Below, in pieces: positions 1 to 7,250 of a stretch of DNA of 9,099 nucleotides (position 1 is the first letter of the stretch; each line of letters opens with the position of its first letter). The notes beneath the pieces are model-generated. The model was not told the DNA's origin and ran no database searches. It saw only the letters and a list, made by a program, of their open reading frames with translations. This DNA is from Methanomicrobiales archaeon (GTDB taxonomy: Archaea; Halobacteriota; Methanomicrobia; Methanomicrobiales; JACTUA01). Position numbers and translations under genes: made by a program. The stretch spans positions 1 to 9,099 of the forward strand of contig JAJRCP010000157.1 in assembly GCA_028678885.1 (NCBI GenBank), given 5' to 3'.

Positions 1-868
1 CGGTAACCGCATAGTCACTGTGATCTACCGTTTTCCTATCTCTGATCGTTTGAGAACCGGAACTATGCAGGAAACCGAACATCGTCTCCCGCCCCTCCAC
101 GATCATCTCATCATCGTAGGTTACGGATTGAATGGGAAAAACCTATCCCGTGCAGCGAGGATGGGGGGAATCCCATATGTCATTCTTGAGATGAACCCCG
201 AAACAGTGCGAACAGAACGGGAGAAAGGAGAACCTATTACCTACGGAGATGCGACCAATGAAGCAGTGCTTATTCATGCGGAAGTAAAAAATGCACGCAT
301 TCTCGTTATTGTGATTAACGATCCTGTCTCATCCCGCAGGATAACAGAACTTGCGAGACGGTTGAACCCACAACTGTATATCATCATCCGGACCCGATAC
401 CTCCAAGAAGTGGGACCATTATACAAACTGGGAGCAAATGAGGTGATTCCAGAAGAATTTGAGACATCCGTGGAGATATTCACCCGGGTGATGAATAAAT
501 ATCTCATTCCAAGAGGAACCATTGAGAAATTCATTGTAGAAGTACGATCAGATAATTATCAGATGCTTCGAAGTCTCCCCCGCCCTATCATGCCGCTTGC
601 GGATCTCACGCTCGATCTTCCTGATCTCGAGATCTCCACCTTCCGCGTCTTGTCAGGGTCACCCGTCTCAGAAAAGACACTTGCTGAGATTGGTCTGAGG
701 AAAAAGTATGCGGTCACTGTGGTCGCAATCGAACGGGAAGGGAAGGTAATCGCAAACCCGGGAGCAGAGGATGTCTTAATAACTACAGATCGTGTTATTA
801 TCCTCGGAACGCCGGAAAAGATCGCAGAAGCTGCTTTTCTATTTCGCCCTCCAGTAAAAATCGGATGA
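1..868 (+). CDS. C-terminal part of a probable CPA2-type (KefB-like) cation:proton antiporter with TrkA-N and TrkA-C domains; 5' partial
   Basis: The frame (first whole codon at base 2) is open to the left edge with no stop. A GTG at base 20 could start a 282-residue protein, but it has no ribosome binding site before it. I therefore read this as the cytoplasmic tail of a membrane antiporter whose transmembrane part lies upstream. Counting from that GTG, residues 29-145 form a TrkA-N/RCK Rossmann domain. It has the dinucleotide-binding motif GYGLNG (34-39), an acidic residue after the second strand (E57) that suits NAD(H), and GDAT (76-79). Residues about 200-272 form a TrkA-C domain, the usual ligand-sensing module. 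Known of the family: such tails gate K+ or Na+/H+ exchange in response to nucleotide. The ion is not readable from this part. A free-standing TrkA-like regulator is the alternative. It converges on tfrB across a 166-base gap. Confidence 0.8.
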   Translation, partial: GNRIVTVIYRFPISDRLRTGTMQETEHRLPPLHDHLIIVGYGLNGKNLSRAARMGGIPYVILEMNPETVRTEREKGEPITYGDATNEAVLIHAEVKNARILVIVINDPVSSRRITELARRLNPQLYIIIRTRYLQEVGPLYKLGANEVIPEEFETSVEIFTRVMNKYLIPRGTIEKFIVEVRSDNYQMLRSLPRPIMPLADLTLDLPDLEISTFRVLSGSPVSEKTLAEIGLRKKYAVTVVAIEREGKVIANPGAEDVLITTDRVIILGTPEKIAEAAFLFRPPVKIG

Positions 869-1011
869 ACCCTGGTCGCTCAGAAAAAGTTATCTGCTCT
901 TCAAAACTACTATGGAAACGAAACGTGAGAAACACCTACCAGATCTATCGATCCTCGCATGTTATTAGCGGAGCAGGGAATTTATTCCAATCAACGAAAG
1001 ATAGATTACTT

Positions 1012-1028
1012 CGAATAAAGGAAAAGTA
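1012..1028 (-). terminator. Possible T-rich transcription end after tfrB
   Basis: Directly after the tfrB stop codon, the minus strand reads TACTTTTCCTTTATTCG. Short T-rich tracts without a hairpin are a common archaeal termination signal. No stable stem precedes it, so this is only a candidate. The rest of the 869-1034 gap shows no gene or clear structure. Confidence 0.3.
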
Positions 1029-1034
1029 GGGCTT

Positions 1035-2492
1035 TCACCGGTTGTGTACCCTTGCGAGCCTGTCCTTCTCCCGGTAACCTTCATGCAGAATAGTAGTGAT
1101 ATTCTTCACCGAGCGGTCCGCAAATTCTCCCAGCTGGTACTCACAGAATGGGCAGCAGCTTACGATAACATCAGCACCGGTTGTTACCAGTTCCTCGGCC
1201 CTTCTTTTCCCAAGAGCAGACGAAATATCGGGGCACCCGGATCGTGTCCCCCCTCCTGCACCGCAGCACTTCTGCGGGATCTCAATGATATCGACCACAT
1301 TATTAAGGAGGATCCGTGCAGGTTCCTGGATTCCCTGTCCATGAAGAGCATGGCAGGGATCGTGGTAGGTAATACGAAGAGGAAGACAGGCAGGCTCTTC
1401 GATTCCCAGTTCTGTAAGGATTTCGGTGATATCTTTTACTGTGAATGGGGTACAATAGTCCTTTTTGAGGGTTGATCCGCAGCCGGCACACATGGTCACC
1501 ACCGTATCGATCCCCCGTGAGGTAAAGGCCTGGATATTCCGGCGTTGCAGATTATCGAGATATTGCAGCTGACCGGTACGTATCAAGGGAGACCCACAGC
1601 AGACTTGCTCATGGGGTATGATTACTCGGATTCCATTCCTGCGTAGTACTTCTATCGCATCGAGAGCAGCATCCGGAAGGCGGAAGTCGTACATGCAGCC
1701 AACGAAGAAACCTACGGTCTTCCGTACCTTCCCTTCCGGTTCGATCACCTCCGGTACCTGCTCAAGGAAGGAGGATTTTCCCCGAGGAATACTCCGCCCG
1801 GTATCCCGGATCAGTTGTTCCACTTCCCGATGTCGTGGGAGACTCAAACCCATCCTATTAGCGATAGCCCGCAATTTCTCGATTGCCTTTGCAGGTATCT
1901 CAATCTTTTTCGGGCACACTTTCCAGCAGTTCTGACAGGTGGTACAGGTAAAGAGGCCATCTCGAATCGCCTCCGTGATACGGTCAGAGTTATCGCGAGG
2001 ATCGAGGGCACGGCGCATTTCCTGTCGCATTGCTGTGGGCCCTGCGAATCTGGCGACCTCCATGGCAGGACAGACCGATACGCAGGCCAAACATTCGATG
2101 CAGCCACGCAGAGGTTTGATGGTCTCCACCGTATCACGGTCAAGTAAGTGATCCTCTCCGCCCGAGATGATTCCGGCTAGTCTCTCAAGGGCCGGCTGCA
2201 TATCGACCACTAGGTCCTTTTTCACCGGAAGATTGAGGGGATCGATGGTGATACCATCCCGTACCTCCTCCATGCAGGCAAGAACTGGAATGCCGTCCAT
2301 CCGCACCGCACAGCTACCGCATTGGCCAGTCCCGCAGCAGTACCGGTAAGAGAGACCAGGATCCCGTTCATGGACTGCATGAAGGAAGTGCAACACCCGA
2401 GCACCATGCTCTACGTCCACAGTGAATGTCTCATATCGCGGTGCGGTATCGCAGACGGGATCGAACCGGTAGATCCGAGCGGTAATTCTCAT
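1035..2492 (-). CDS. tfrB: Thiol:fumarate reductase subunit B (CoM/CoB fumarate reductase, iron-sulfur and CCG subunit)
   Basis: This is the electron-input subunit of the soluble methanogen fumarate reductase (EC 1.3.4.1). It oxidises CoM-SH plus CoB-SH to the heterodisulfide and passes electrons to TfrA. The 485 residues fuse an SdhB-like part to an HdrB-like part. The N-terminal [2Fe-2S] domain uses C53, C58, C61 and C73. Two [4Fe-4S] motifs follow: C131/C134/C137/C141 and C183/C186/C189/C193. Two CCG domains follow, with C266, C298-C299-G, C335/C338 and then C380, C409-C410-G, C447/C450. In HdrB-type proteins the CCG cysteines bind the cluster that handles the thiols. The length is close to that of characterised TfrB, and no membrane segment is visible. 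The ATG overlaps the tfrA stop codon as ATGA, indicating translational coupling. No membrane-anchor gene is adjacent, which argues against a quinone-linked SdhB or FrdB. Identification is by motif and domain order. Confidence 0.93.
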   Translation of the reverse strand: MRITARIYRFDPVCDTAPRYETFTVDVEHGARVLHFLHAVHERDPGLSYRYCCGTGQCGSCAVRMDGIPVLACMEEVRDGITIDPLNLPVKKDLVVDMQPALERLAGIISGGEDHLLDRDTVETIKPLRGCIECLACVSVCPAMEVARFAGPTAMRQEMRRALDPRDNSDRITEAIRDGLFTCTTCQNCWKVCPKKIEIPAKAIEKLRAIANRMGLSLPRHREVEQLIRDTGRSIPRGKSSFLEQVPEVIEPEGKVRKTVGFFVGCMYDFRLPDAALDAIEVLRRNGIRVIIPHEQVCCGSPLIRTGQLQYLDNLQRRNIQAFTSRGIDTVVTMCAGCGSTLKKDYCTPFTVKDITEILTELGIEEPACLPLRITYHDPCHALHGQGIQEPARILLNNVVDIIEIPQKCCGAGGGTRSGCPDISSALGKRRAEELVTTGADVIVSCCPFCEYQLGEFADRSVKNITTILHEGYREKDRLARVHNR

Positions 2493-4120
2493 TTCGGCAC
2501 CTCACGGCGCATGATCCCCTCTCGATATACTGAGATATAGGTATGGCTATATGGGGATGTTAGCGCATCCCAGCTCTGTTTCACATCCCGCCTCACGTGA
2601 GCACCCCTCGATTCAGGCCGCAGGAGAGCAGAACGGACAACGAGGGACGCCGCGAGGCACATATTCCGGACGGTAAAACATTCGGCGATGTTCTGGGGTG
2701 TCGCAGCACAGAGTGCACCTGCCAGCAGTTCCTCGATGGTACCAAGAGTACGGTTCAGACCTTCCTCGGTCCGGAAGATCCCTGCATCATCCCACATCGC
2801 CCGCTGCAGCCTCCGTGATACTGTCCAGGGAGGGATATCCCCAGAATAGAATTCCTCCATCCGGTTCTCGACTGTTTCTATCTGGAGCGGGTCGATTCTT
2901 CCTGTCCGGGAGGGGGATCTTCCCGCCGTTTCACCTGCCCTCTTTCCAAAGACCTGAGTTTCTGCTAATGCATTTCCACCAAGGCGGTTTGCTCCATGCA
3001 CTCCTCCCGATACCTCACCACAAGCACAGAGCCCGGGGATAGTGGTTCTTCCTTCGGTGGTGATCCGCAAGCCCCCCATGATATGATGGGCCGTGGGGGC
3101 GACTTCCATCGGTTCCTTCCGAATATCCACTCCGAACTTAAGGAACTGTTCCAGCATCACCGGTAACCGCTCTTCTATCTGCTCTGAGGGAAGGTGGGTC
3201 ACGTCGAGGTAGACCCCTTTTCGTGAGGTTCCTCTTCCTTCTTCTATCTCTGTTGCGATCGCCCGTGCCACAATATCCCGCGTAGAGAGTTCCATCCGTT
3301 CGGGATCATATCGCACCATGAACCGTTCATCTCGTGCATTCAGTAGGATCCCTCCCTCTCCCCGCACCGCTTCGGTGACCAGTCTACCCCGTGCATCATA
3401 GGGATAAACCGCCCCAGTTGGATGGAACTGTACCATCTCCATATCGATAAGTTCTGCGCCAGCCCGGTATCCAAGGGCGTATCCATCTCCTGTGCCGGTG
3501 GCGGAATTCGTGGAAATGTCATATATCCGCGTTCCGCCGCCAGTGGCAAGTACGGTGCTGTCCGCCCGGATGACGGTAAGTTCCCCTTTCCGGGTATTCA
3601 TTCCCACCGCCCCGATAACCCTGTCTCTCTCTTTCAGGAGTTCAACCACCACCATCTCTTGAAGGATATGTACTTTGCTGTTTCGCAAATGTTCGAGGAG
3701 GGTAAGCATCAATTCATGGCCTGACCGGTCACCGGCATAACAGGTGCGGGGAAACCGCTGACCTCCAAATGATCGCTGAGCAGGAAGATTGTCATGAGAA
3801 ACATCAAAAAGTGCCCCCCACCGGATCAATTCTTCAAAGCGTTCAGGAGATTCATGGACGAGGATACGCACGAGATCCGGGTCATTCAGGTATGCACCTC
3901 CCCGAAAGGTATCTTCCTCATGCAGAACACAGGAGTCCCCGGTTCTAAGGACAGCGTTATATCCGCCTTCTGCCATGGGAGTACAACCCCCCTTGCCTAC
4001 AATACTTTTTGATATGAGGATCGTATCCCCGAATTTTTCCGCTTCGATAGCGGCCCTTGCTCCGGCGCCTCCACTCCCTATCACGAGGACATGACATGAC
4101 GCCCGGTCATCTGCACGCAT
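2489..4120 (-). CDS. tfrA: Thiol:fumarate reductase subunit A (flavoprotein, fumarate-reducing subunit)
   Basis: This is the catalytic flavoprotein that reduces fumarate to succinate in the cytoplasm. From the ATG chosen here it has 543 residues. An N-terminal FAD fold carries GSGGAG (15-20). The capping and catalytic region matches the SdhA/FrdA/NadB family: H233 in QFHPTG, TEAVRGEGG (249-257), R281 in STRD, HHIMGG (345-350), and HGANRLGGNAL (375-385) with R379. The histidine that carries covalent FAD in SdhA/FrdA (SHT...EGG) is replaced by C46, so FAD should be non-covalent, as reported for characterised Tfr. A TTG at 4169-4171 in the same frame would add 17 residues. I prefer the ATG because the residues before it are not family-like and the TTG would lie upstream of the likely TATA element. 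L-aspartate oxidase (NadB) is the main alternative; the coupling to tfrB argues against it. Confidence 0.92.
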   Translation of the reverse strand: MRADDRASCHVLVIGSGGAGARAAIEAEKFGDTILISKSIVGKGGCTPMAEGGYNAVLRTGDSCVLHEEDTFRGGAYLNDPDLVRILVHESPERFEELIRWGALFDVSHDNLPAQRSFGGQRFPRTCYAGDRSGHELMLTLLEHLRNSKVHILQEMVVVELLKERDRVIGAVGMNTRKGELTVIRADSTVLATGGGTRIYDISTNSATGTGDGYALGYRAGAELIDMEMVQFHPTGAVYPYDARGRLVTEAVRGEGGILLNARDERFMVRYDPERMELSTRDIVARAIATEIEEGRGTSRKGVYLDVTHLPSEQIEERLPVMLEQFLKFGVDIRKEPMEVAPTAHHIMGGLRITTEGRTTIPGLCACGEVSGGVHGANRLGGNALAETQVFGKRAGETAGRSPSRTGRIDPLQIETVENRMEEFYSGDIPPWTVSRRLQRAMWDDAGIFRTEEGLNRTLGTIEELLAGALCAATPQNIAECFTVRNMCLAASLVVRSALLRPESRGAHVRRDVKQSWDALTSPYSHTYISVYREGIMRREVPK

Positions 4121-4177
4121 CTGTATTATTAGGTGAGATGTACGTACATAAAATAACTGTACCGGAGGCAAGCCTTA
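4121..4177. promoter_or_regulatory. Divergent promoter region of tfrAB and aspartate kinase, with a 12-bp palindrome
   Basis: These 57 bases must hold the promoters of both divergent transcripts. AT-rich TATA candidates lie at 4124-4131 (TATTATTA, plus strand) and around 4149-4158 (TAAAATAAC on plus, GTTATTTTA on minus). Between them, 4138-4149 reads ATGTACGTACAT, a perfect self-complementary 12-mer placed like an operator. CTGTA also occurs directly repeated at 4121-4125 and 4157-4161. Which TATA element serves which gene cannot be settled by eye. Confidence 0.55.
4164..4168 (+). promoter_or_regulatory. Ribosome binding site of aspartate kinase
   Basis: GGAGG lies nine bases before the ATG at 4178. 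It supports that start over the in-frame ATG at 4190, although the shorter form would begin right at the MKFGGTSVGDG motif. Confidence 0.7.
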
Positions 4178-5578
4178 ATGCGGCTTATAATGAAATTTGG
4201 CGGCACTTCTGTGGGGGATGGGGAGAGAATGAGACGGGTAGCGGAGATCATCGCCACATCGCAGCGAGAGGGAAATGATCTTGTGGTAGTGGTGTCTGCA
4301 ATGGCCGGGGTCACTGACCAGCTGATCGGCATAGCGACTGAGGTGACAAATGGTGTACGGAAGCCACCGATCGACCCATTTATTGAGTCACTCCGTGAGC
4401 GACACCGCCTGGCATTGGAGGTGGCAGCGCCCGATCTTGTCACAGAGGTTGGTTCCGTTCTGGATGAACGTCTGGAGAGTCTGAAGAATATCCTGAATGC
4501 GGTATTCAATCTCTCTGAGTTGACTCCCCGATCAAAGGATTACATCATTTCCTTTGGGGAGAGGCTTTCCGCCCCCATTCTTTCTGCTGCCCTCCGCCAT
4601 CAAGGGATCTCCTCGGATGCGCTCGATGGATGTGAAGCCGGGATCATCACCACACCCAACCACGGGGATGCATTGGCTATCCCTTCAAGCGAAGCCCGCA
4701 TCCGGGGGAGGGTGATACCGCTCCTTGCCTCCAAGGTCCCCGTGATTATGGGGTTCATGGGATGCACGGAACGGGGAGTAGTGACCACCCTCGGGAGGAG
4801 TGGATCGGATTATTCCGCAACGATAGTCGGTGCGGCTATTGGTGCAGACGAGATCTGGATCTGGACCGATGTAGATGGCGTGATGACCTCGGATCCACGA
4901 TTGATAAAAGATGCCCGGGTGGTTCCCTCGATCTCATACCTGGAAGCTATGGAACTCTCCTATTTCGGGGCAAAAGTCCTCCATCCCCGATCCTTGGAGC
5001 CTGCCATGCGGAAAAATATTCCGGTGCGAGTAAAAAATACCTTCAATCCCACGCACCCAGGAACCGTCGTTTATCAGGATGAACGGGTGGACACAAGGGT
5101 GGTAAAGGCAATCACCCTGATCGAGAAGGTGGCCCTAGTGAATGTAACGGGTGTCCAGATGATCGGTCGTCCTGGTGTGGCGAAAACCATCTTTGCAGCT
5201 CTCGCAGACAAGGATGTGAACATCATGATGATCTCCCAGGGTTCCTCGGAAGCAAACATCTCCCTGATCATCGAAGAATCGCACCTGGAGAATGCGCTGG
5301 ATGCACTCTCTGAGGTCCATAAATCCGGCTATTTCCGCGAAGTGACTTCTGATCGTGACGTGGTGGCTATTGCAGTGGTGGGAGCGGGTATGGCAGGAAC
5401 GCCGGGAATTGCGGGCCGGATCTTTACTGCCCTCGGGACTTCTTGCGTCAATATCATGATGATCTCCCAGGGTTCGTCCGAGGCGAATATTTCGCTCGTA
5501 GTCAAAACTGCCGATGGTAAAAGAGCAGTCCAGATCCTTCACGATGAATTCAACCTTGCAGAGGCATTGAATGAGTAG
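4178..5578 (+). CDS. Aspartate kinase with two ACT domains
   Basis: It phosphorylates aspartate (EC 2.7.2.4), the first step toward lysine, threonine and methionine in the cytoplasm. The protein has 466 residues. The kinase domain spans roughly 1-300: KFGGTSVGDG (6-15) for ATP and aspartate binding, SFGERLSA (125-132), TLGRSGSDYSA (204-214), WTDVDGVMTSDPR (229-241), and AKVLHP (265-270). Two ACT domains follow at about 318-366 and 395-445, and both carry the same 16-residue effector-site sequence NIMMISQGSSEANISL (348-363 and 425-440). Known of the family: this region binds the feedback amino acid, lysine or threonine. Which one applies cannot be told from sequence alone. It starts with a good GGAGG site, diverges from tfrA, and overlaps purM by eight bases, so the two are probably co-transcribed. 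No homoserine dehydrogenase is fused. The usual symbol (lysC, ask or thrA) depends on the effector, so none is given. Confidence 0.95.
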   Translation: MRLIMKFGGTSVGDGERMRRVAEIIATSQREGNDLVVVVSAMAGVTDQLIGIATEVTNGVRKPPIDPFIESLRERHRLALEVAAPDLVTEVGSVLDERLESLKNILNAVFNLSELTPRSKDYIISFGERLSAPILSAALRHQGISSDALDGCEAGIITTPNHGDALAIPSSEARIRGRVIPLLASKVPVIMGFMGCTERGVVTTLGRSGSDYSATIVGAAIGADEIWIWTDVDGVMTSDPRLIKDARVVPSISYLEAMELSYFGAKVLHPRSLEPAMRKNIPVRVKNTFNPTHPGTVVYQDERVDTRVVKAITLIEKVALVNVTGVQMIGRPGVAKTIFAALADKDVNIMMISQGSSEANISLIIEESHLENALDALSEVHKSGYFREVTSDRDVVAIAVVGAGMAGTPGIAGRIFTALGTSCVNIMMISQGSSEANISLVVKTADGKRAVQILHDEFNLAEALNE

Positions 5579-6572
5579 GTACACCTATCAGGGCGCCGGG
5601 GTGGATATTGATCTGGAGAAACGGGCGATCGAGGCGCTTGTGCGAAAGCTCACCTTCCGCCGGCAGGGATCTCATGCCATGATCGGAGAGATCGGTCATT
5701 TTTCTGGATTGATCGAGTTTGGCTCCCAGGTCCTTGCTCTCACAACCGATGGGGTAGGGACCAAGATGCTTGTTGCCGAACAGCTTCGCACATGGAATAC
5801 GATCGGCATCGATTGCGTCGCCATGAATGTGAACGATCTCTATGTGATGAACCTCGAACCCCTCGCTTTTGTGGATTATATTGCCACCGATAAAATCTCT
5901 GAAGATGTAATGACCCAGATTGGTGAAGGGCTCAATGAGGGAGCACGGCAGGCGAACATCAACATCGTGGGAGGGGAGACTGCCACTCTAAGTGGGATTA
6001 TCAAAGGACTCGATCTCGGCGGTACCTGCTTGGGTGCCCAGGCACGGGAGCGGGTGGTAACCGGGGAACAGATCCGACCCGGGGATCGAATCGTAGGGAT
6101 TCCCTCGAATGGGATCCACAGTAATGGCCTGACCCTGGCACGACAGATTGTCGAAGGTACGGGAGGATATAATCAACCTTTTTCCGGTGGGAGGACAGCC
6201 GTCGGAAGGGAGCTCCTCCGCCCCACCCGAATCTACCATGAGGCCCTAAATGTATGTGCTGCCTGCACCGTACATGGGATGTGCCATATTACCGGTGGTG
6301 GTCTCCTGAACTTCCTCCGCCTCTCCTCATTTGGGTTTGAGTTCACACATCCTCTCCCGATTCCACCGATCTTCAAATTTCTGCAGGAAAAAGGGGAGAT
6401 CTCCCATGAGGAAATGTACCGTACTTTCAATATGGGGATGGGTTACGCCTATATCGTACCTGAAGAGAGTGTTCCTAAGGTGATCCATTTCTTGCCCGAT
6501 GGACGGGTGGTTGGCGAATGCGTCGAATCGCCCGGTGTGCGGATACAGGGTGAAATGGTTCGATATCGATAA
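5571..6572 (+). CDS. purM: Phosphoribosylformylglycinamidine cyclo-ligase (AIR synthetase)
   Basis: It closes the imidazole ring in de novo purine synthesis: FGAM plus ATP gives AIR (EC 6.3.3.1). The 333 residues agree with the usual family length of about 330-350. Motifs in order are YQGAGVD (6-12), DGVGTK (60-65) for ATP and phosphate binding, GIDCVAMNVNDL (79-90), GGETA (134-138), PSNGIHSNG (178-186), HITGGGL (239-245) and FNMGMG (286-291). All are typical of PurM rather than the related PurL, SelD or HypE. The ATG lies inside the end of the aspartate kinase gene in another frame (8-base overlap), with only a weak GAGG at 5561-5564, so its translation probably depends on ribosomes finishing the upstream gene. 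It is followed by a T-rich stretch. purF, another enzyme of the pathway, lies about 2.3 kb further on and is separated by genes on the other strand. Confidence 0.96.
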   Translation: MSRYTYQGAGVDIDLEKRAIEALVRKLTFRRQGSHAMIGEIGHFSGLIEFGSQVLALTTDGVGTKMLVAEQLRTWNTIGIDCVAMNVNDLYVMNLEPLAFVDYIATDKISEDVMTQIGEGLNEGARQANINIVGGETATLSGIIKGLDLGGTCLGAQARERVVTGEQIRPGDRIVGIPSNGIHSNGLTLARQIVEGTGGYNQPFSGGRTAVGRELLRPTRIYHEALNVCAACTVHGMCHITGGGLLNFLRLSSFGFEFTHPLPIPPIFKFLQEKGEISHEEMYRTFNMGMGYAYIVPEESVPKVIHFLPDGRVVGECVESPGVRIQGEMVRYR

Positions 6573-6597
6573 TCTTCTTTTAGGGGTAAAAAATTTC
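6573..6597. terminator. Possible two-way transcription end between purM and the ZPR1 gene
   Basis: Just after the purM stop, the plus strand has the pyrimidine-rich AATCTTCTTTTA. The minus strand, read from the ZPR1 side, has a run of six T (6588-6593). T-rich tracts between convergent archaeal genes often end transcripts. No strong hairpin is present. Confidence 0.35.
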
Positions 6598-6613
6598 TGT
6601 CAGCATTAGGAGA

Positions 6614-6645
6614 GATCCGATTTCAATTCAAAACATTGACGGATC
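6614..6645. repeat. Inverted repeat GATCCG / CGGATC in the convergent gap
   Basis: GATCCG at 6614-6619 is mirrored by CGGATC at 6640-6645, with a 20-base loop. It lies between the 3' ends of purM and the ZPR1 gene. The short stem and long loop make chance a fair explanation. Confidence 0.25.
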
Positions 6646-6684
6646 GGGTTAACAAGGAGCATCCGGCCGATGGAAAATCTCTTC

Positions 6685-6702
6685 GGATTACGCAGATAAT
6701 CC
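6685..6702. repeat. Short hairpin in the 3' region of the ZPR1 gene
   Basis: GGATTA (6685-6690), loop CGCAGA, then TAATCC (6697-6702) form a perfect 6-bp stem with a 6-base loop. It lies 24 bases beyond the ZPR1 stop codon as read on the minus strand. It could mark the transcript 3' end or protect it, but there is no T tract right after it. Confidence 0.35.
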
Positions 6703-6725
6703 AGATCAGTACAGGATCATTACAT

Positions 6726-7250
6726 TCAGGCGTTTTCAGACGGTATATATCGTTCTTTCTCTGCATTCTTACTGATAATCGCACTGTTTCCACACGGGTC
6801 TTCCAAAACGAGGGTAAAGGGGATATTCCCCTCAATGGCCGCTTCGATCTTTTTCTGCACCTCCAAAGCTCGCGTCAGATCCTCTCCCTCTGCCCAAGAT
6901 AGTACACTCTCCACTGCCTCCATAACCCGCCAGAGGACCCCTTCAACATTTGAGACAAAACCCTCACAGACCGGTCCTGGTTCGATGGTCACCCCGAGTT
7001 CTGGGATCTCTATAACTCCACTGGAACTCCGGATCACACGGGTAGCATGGTCATCCGAAGAAGTTATGTGCATCTTCCAGCGGGTCGGTTCTCCTTCGCT
7101 GGTGATGATCGTATCAGTATGGCGGAATCCACAATCACAAAGGGCAGTTGTGATGAGAATCTCTGAAAAATAGGGAATATCTTCTATCTGGTATGTATAA
7201 TCTATTTCATTTTTACACAAAGGACAGGGTGCTTTGAGGGTATACCTCAC
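6726..7250 (-). CDS. ZPR1-related zinc finger protein (single-domain archaeal form)
   Basis: This 174-residue protein has one ZPR1 module; eukaryotic ZPR1 has two in tandem. An N-terminal zinc ribbon has C9 and C12, then C38 and C40 in CDCGFRH. The conserved linker IEDIPYFSEI lies at 22-31. A beta-rich domain follows, with the family features ITSSDD (62-67), IPELGVTIEPGP (82-93) and FVSNVEGVL (98-106), then a helical tail. Known of the family: eukaryotic ZPR1 binds elongation factor eEF1A and helps it fold. The archaeal role is not established, and help to aEF1A is inference. The start is GTG (7248-7250), which shares one base with the sepF stop codon (TAGTG). GGTGGGG inside the end of sepF can act as its ribosome binding site. 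No other in-frame start fits the zinc ribbon. It is almost certainly translated from the sepF transcript. Confidence 0.88.
   Translation of the reverse strand: MRYTLKAPCPLCKNEIDYTYQIEDIPYFSEILITTALCDCGFRHTDTIITSEGEPTRWKMHITSSDDHATRVIRSSSGVIEIPELGVTIEPGPVCEGFVSNVEGVLWRVMEAVESVLSWAEGEDLTRALEVQKKIEAAIEGNIPFTLVLEDPCGNSAIISKNAEKERYIPSENA

Noticed and set aside
869..1034. Search of the gap between the antiporter and tfrB for a small gene or RNA
   Set aside because: No open frame with a start site, no tRNA-like fold and no repeat; only a weak T-rich tract on the minus strand.
1044..1475. A 143-codon open frame on the plus strand opposite tfrB
   Set aside because: It is antisense to the CCG-domain coding region and its composition is a codon shadow of the real gene; no ribosome binding site or family resemblance.
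4121..4171. Longer form of TfrA starting at TTG 4169-4171
   Set aside because: It would add 17 residues unlike the family and place the start upstream of the likely promoter; the ATG at 4118-4120 directly precedes the FAD-binding region.
4129..4509. A 126-codon minus-strand frame opposite the aspartate kinase start
   Set aside because: It is serine- and arginine-rich, as reverse readings of GC-rich genes are, and it would cover the promoter region; no motif.
5135..5584. A 149-codon open frame on the minus strand across the end of aspartate kinase
   Set aside because: It lies entirely opposite a certain gene. Its protein has no recognisable motif, and its repeated segments are only the reverse reading of the two ACT motifs.
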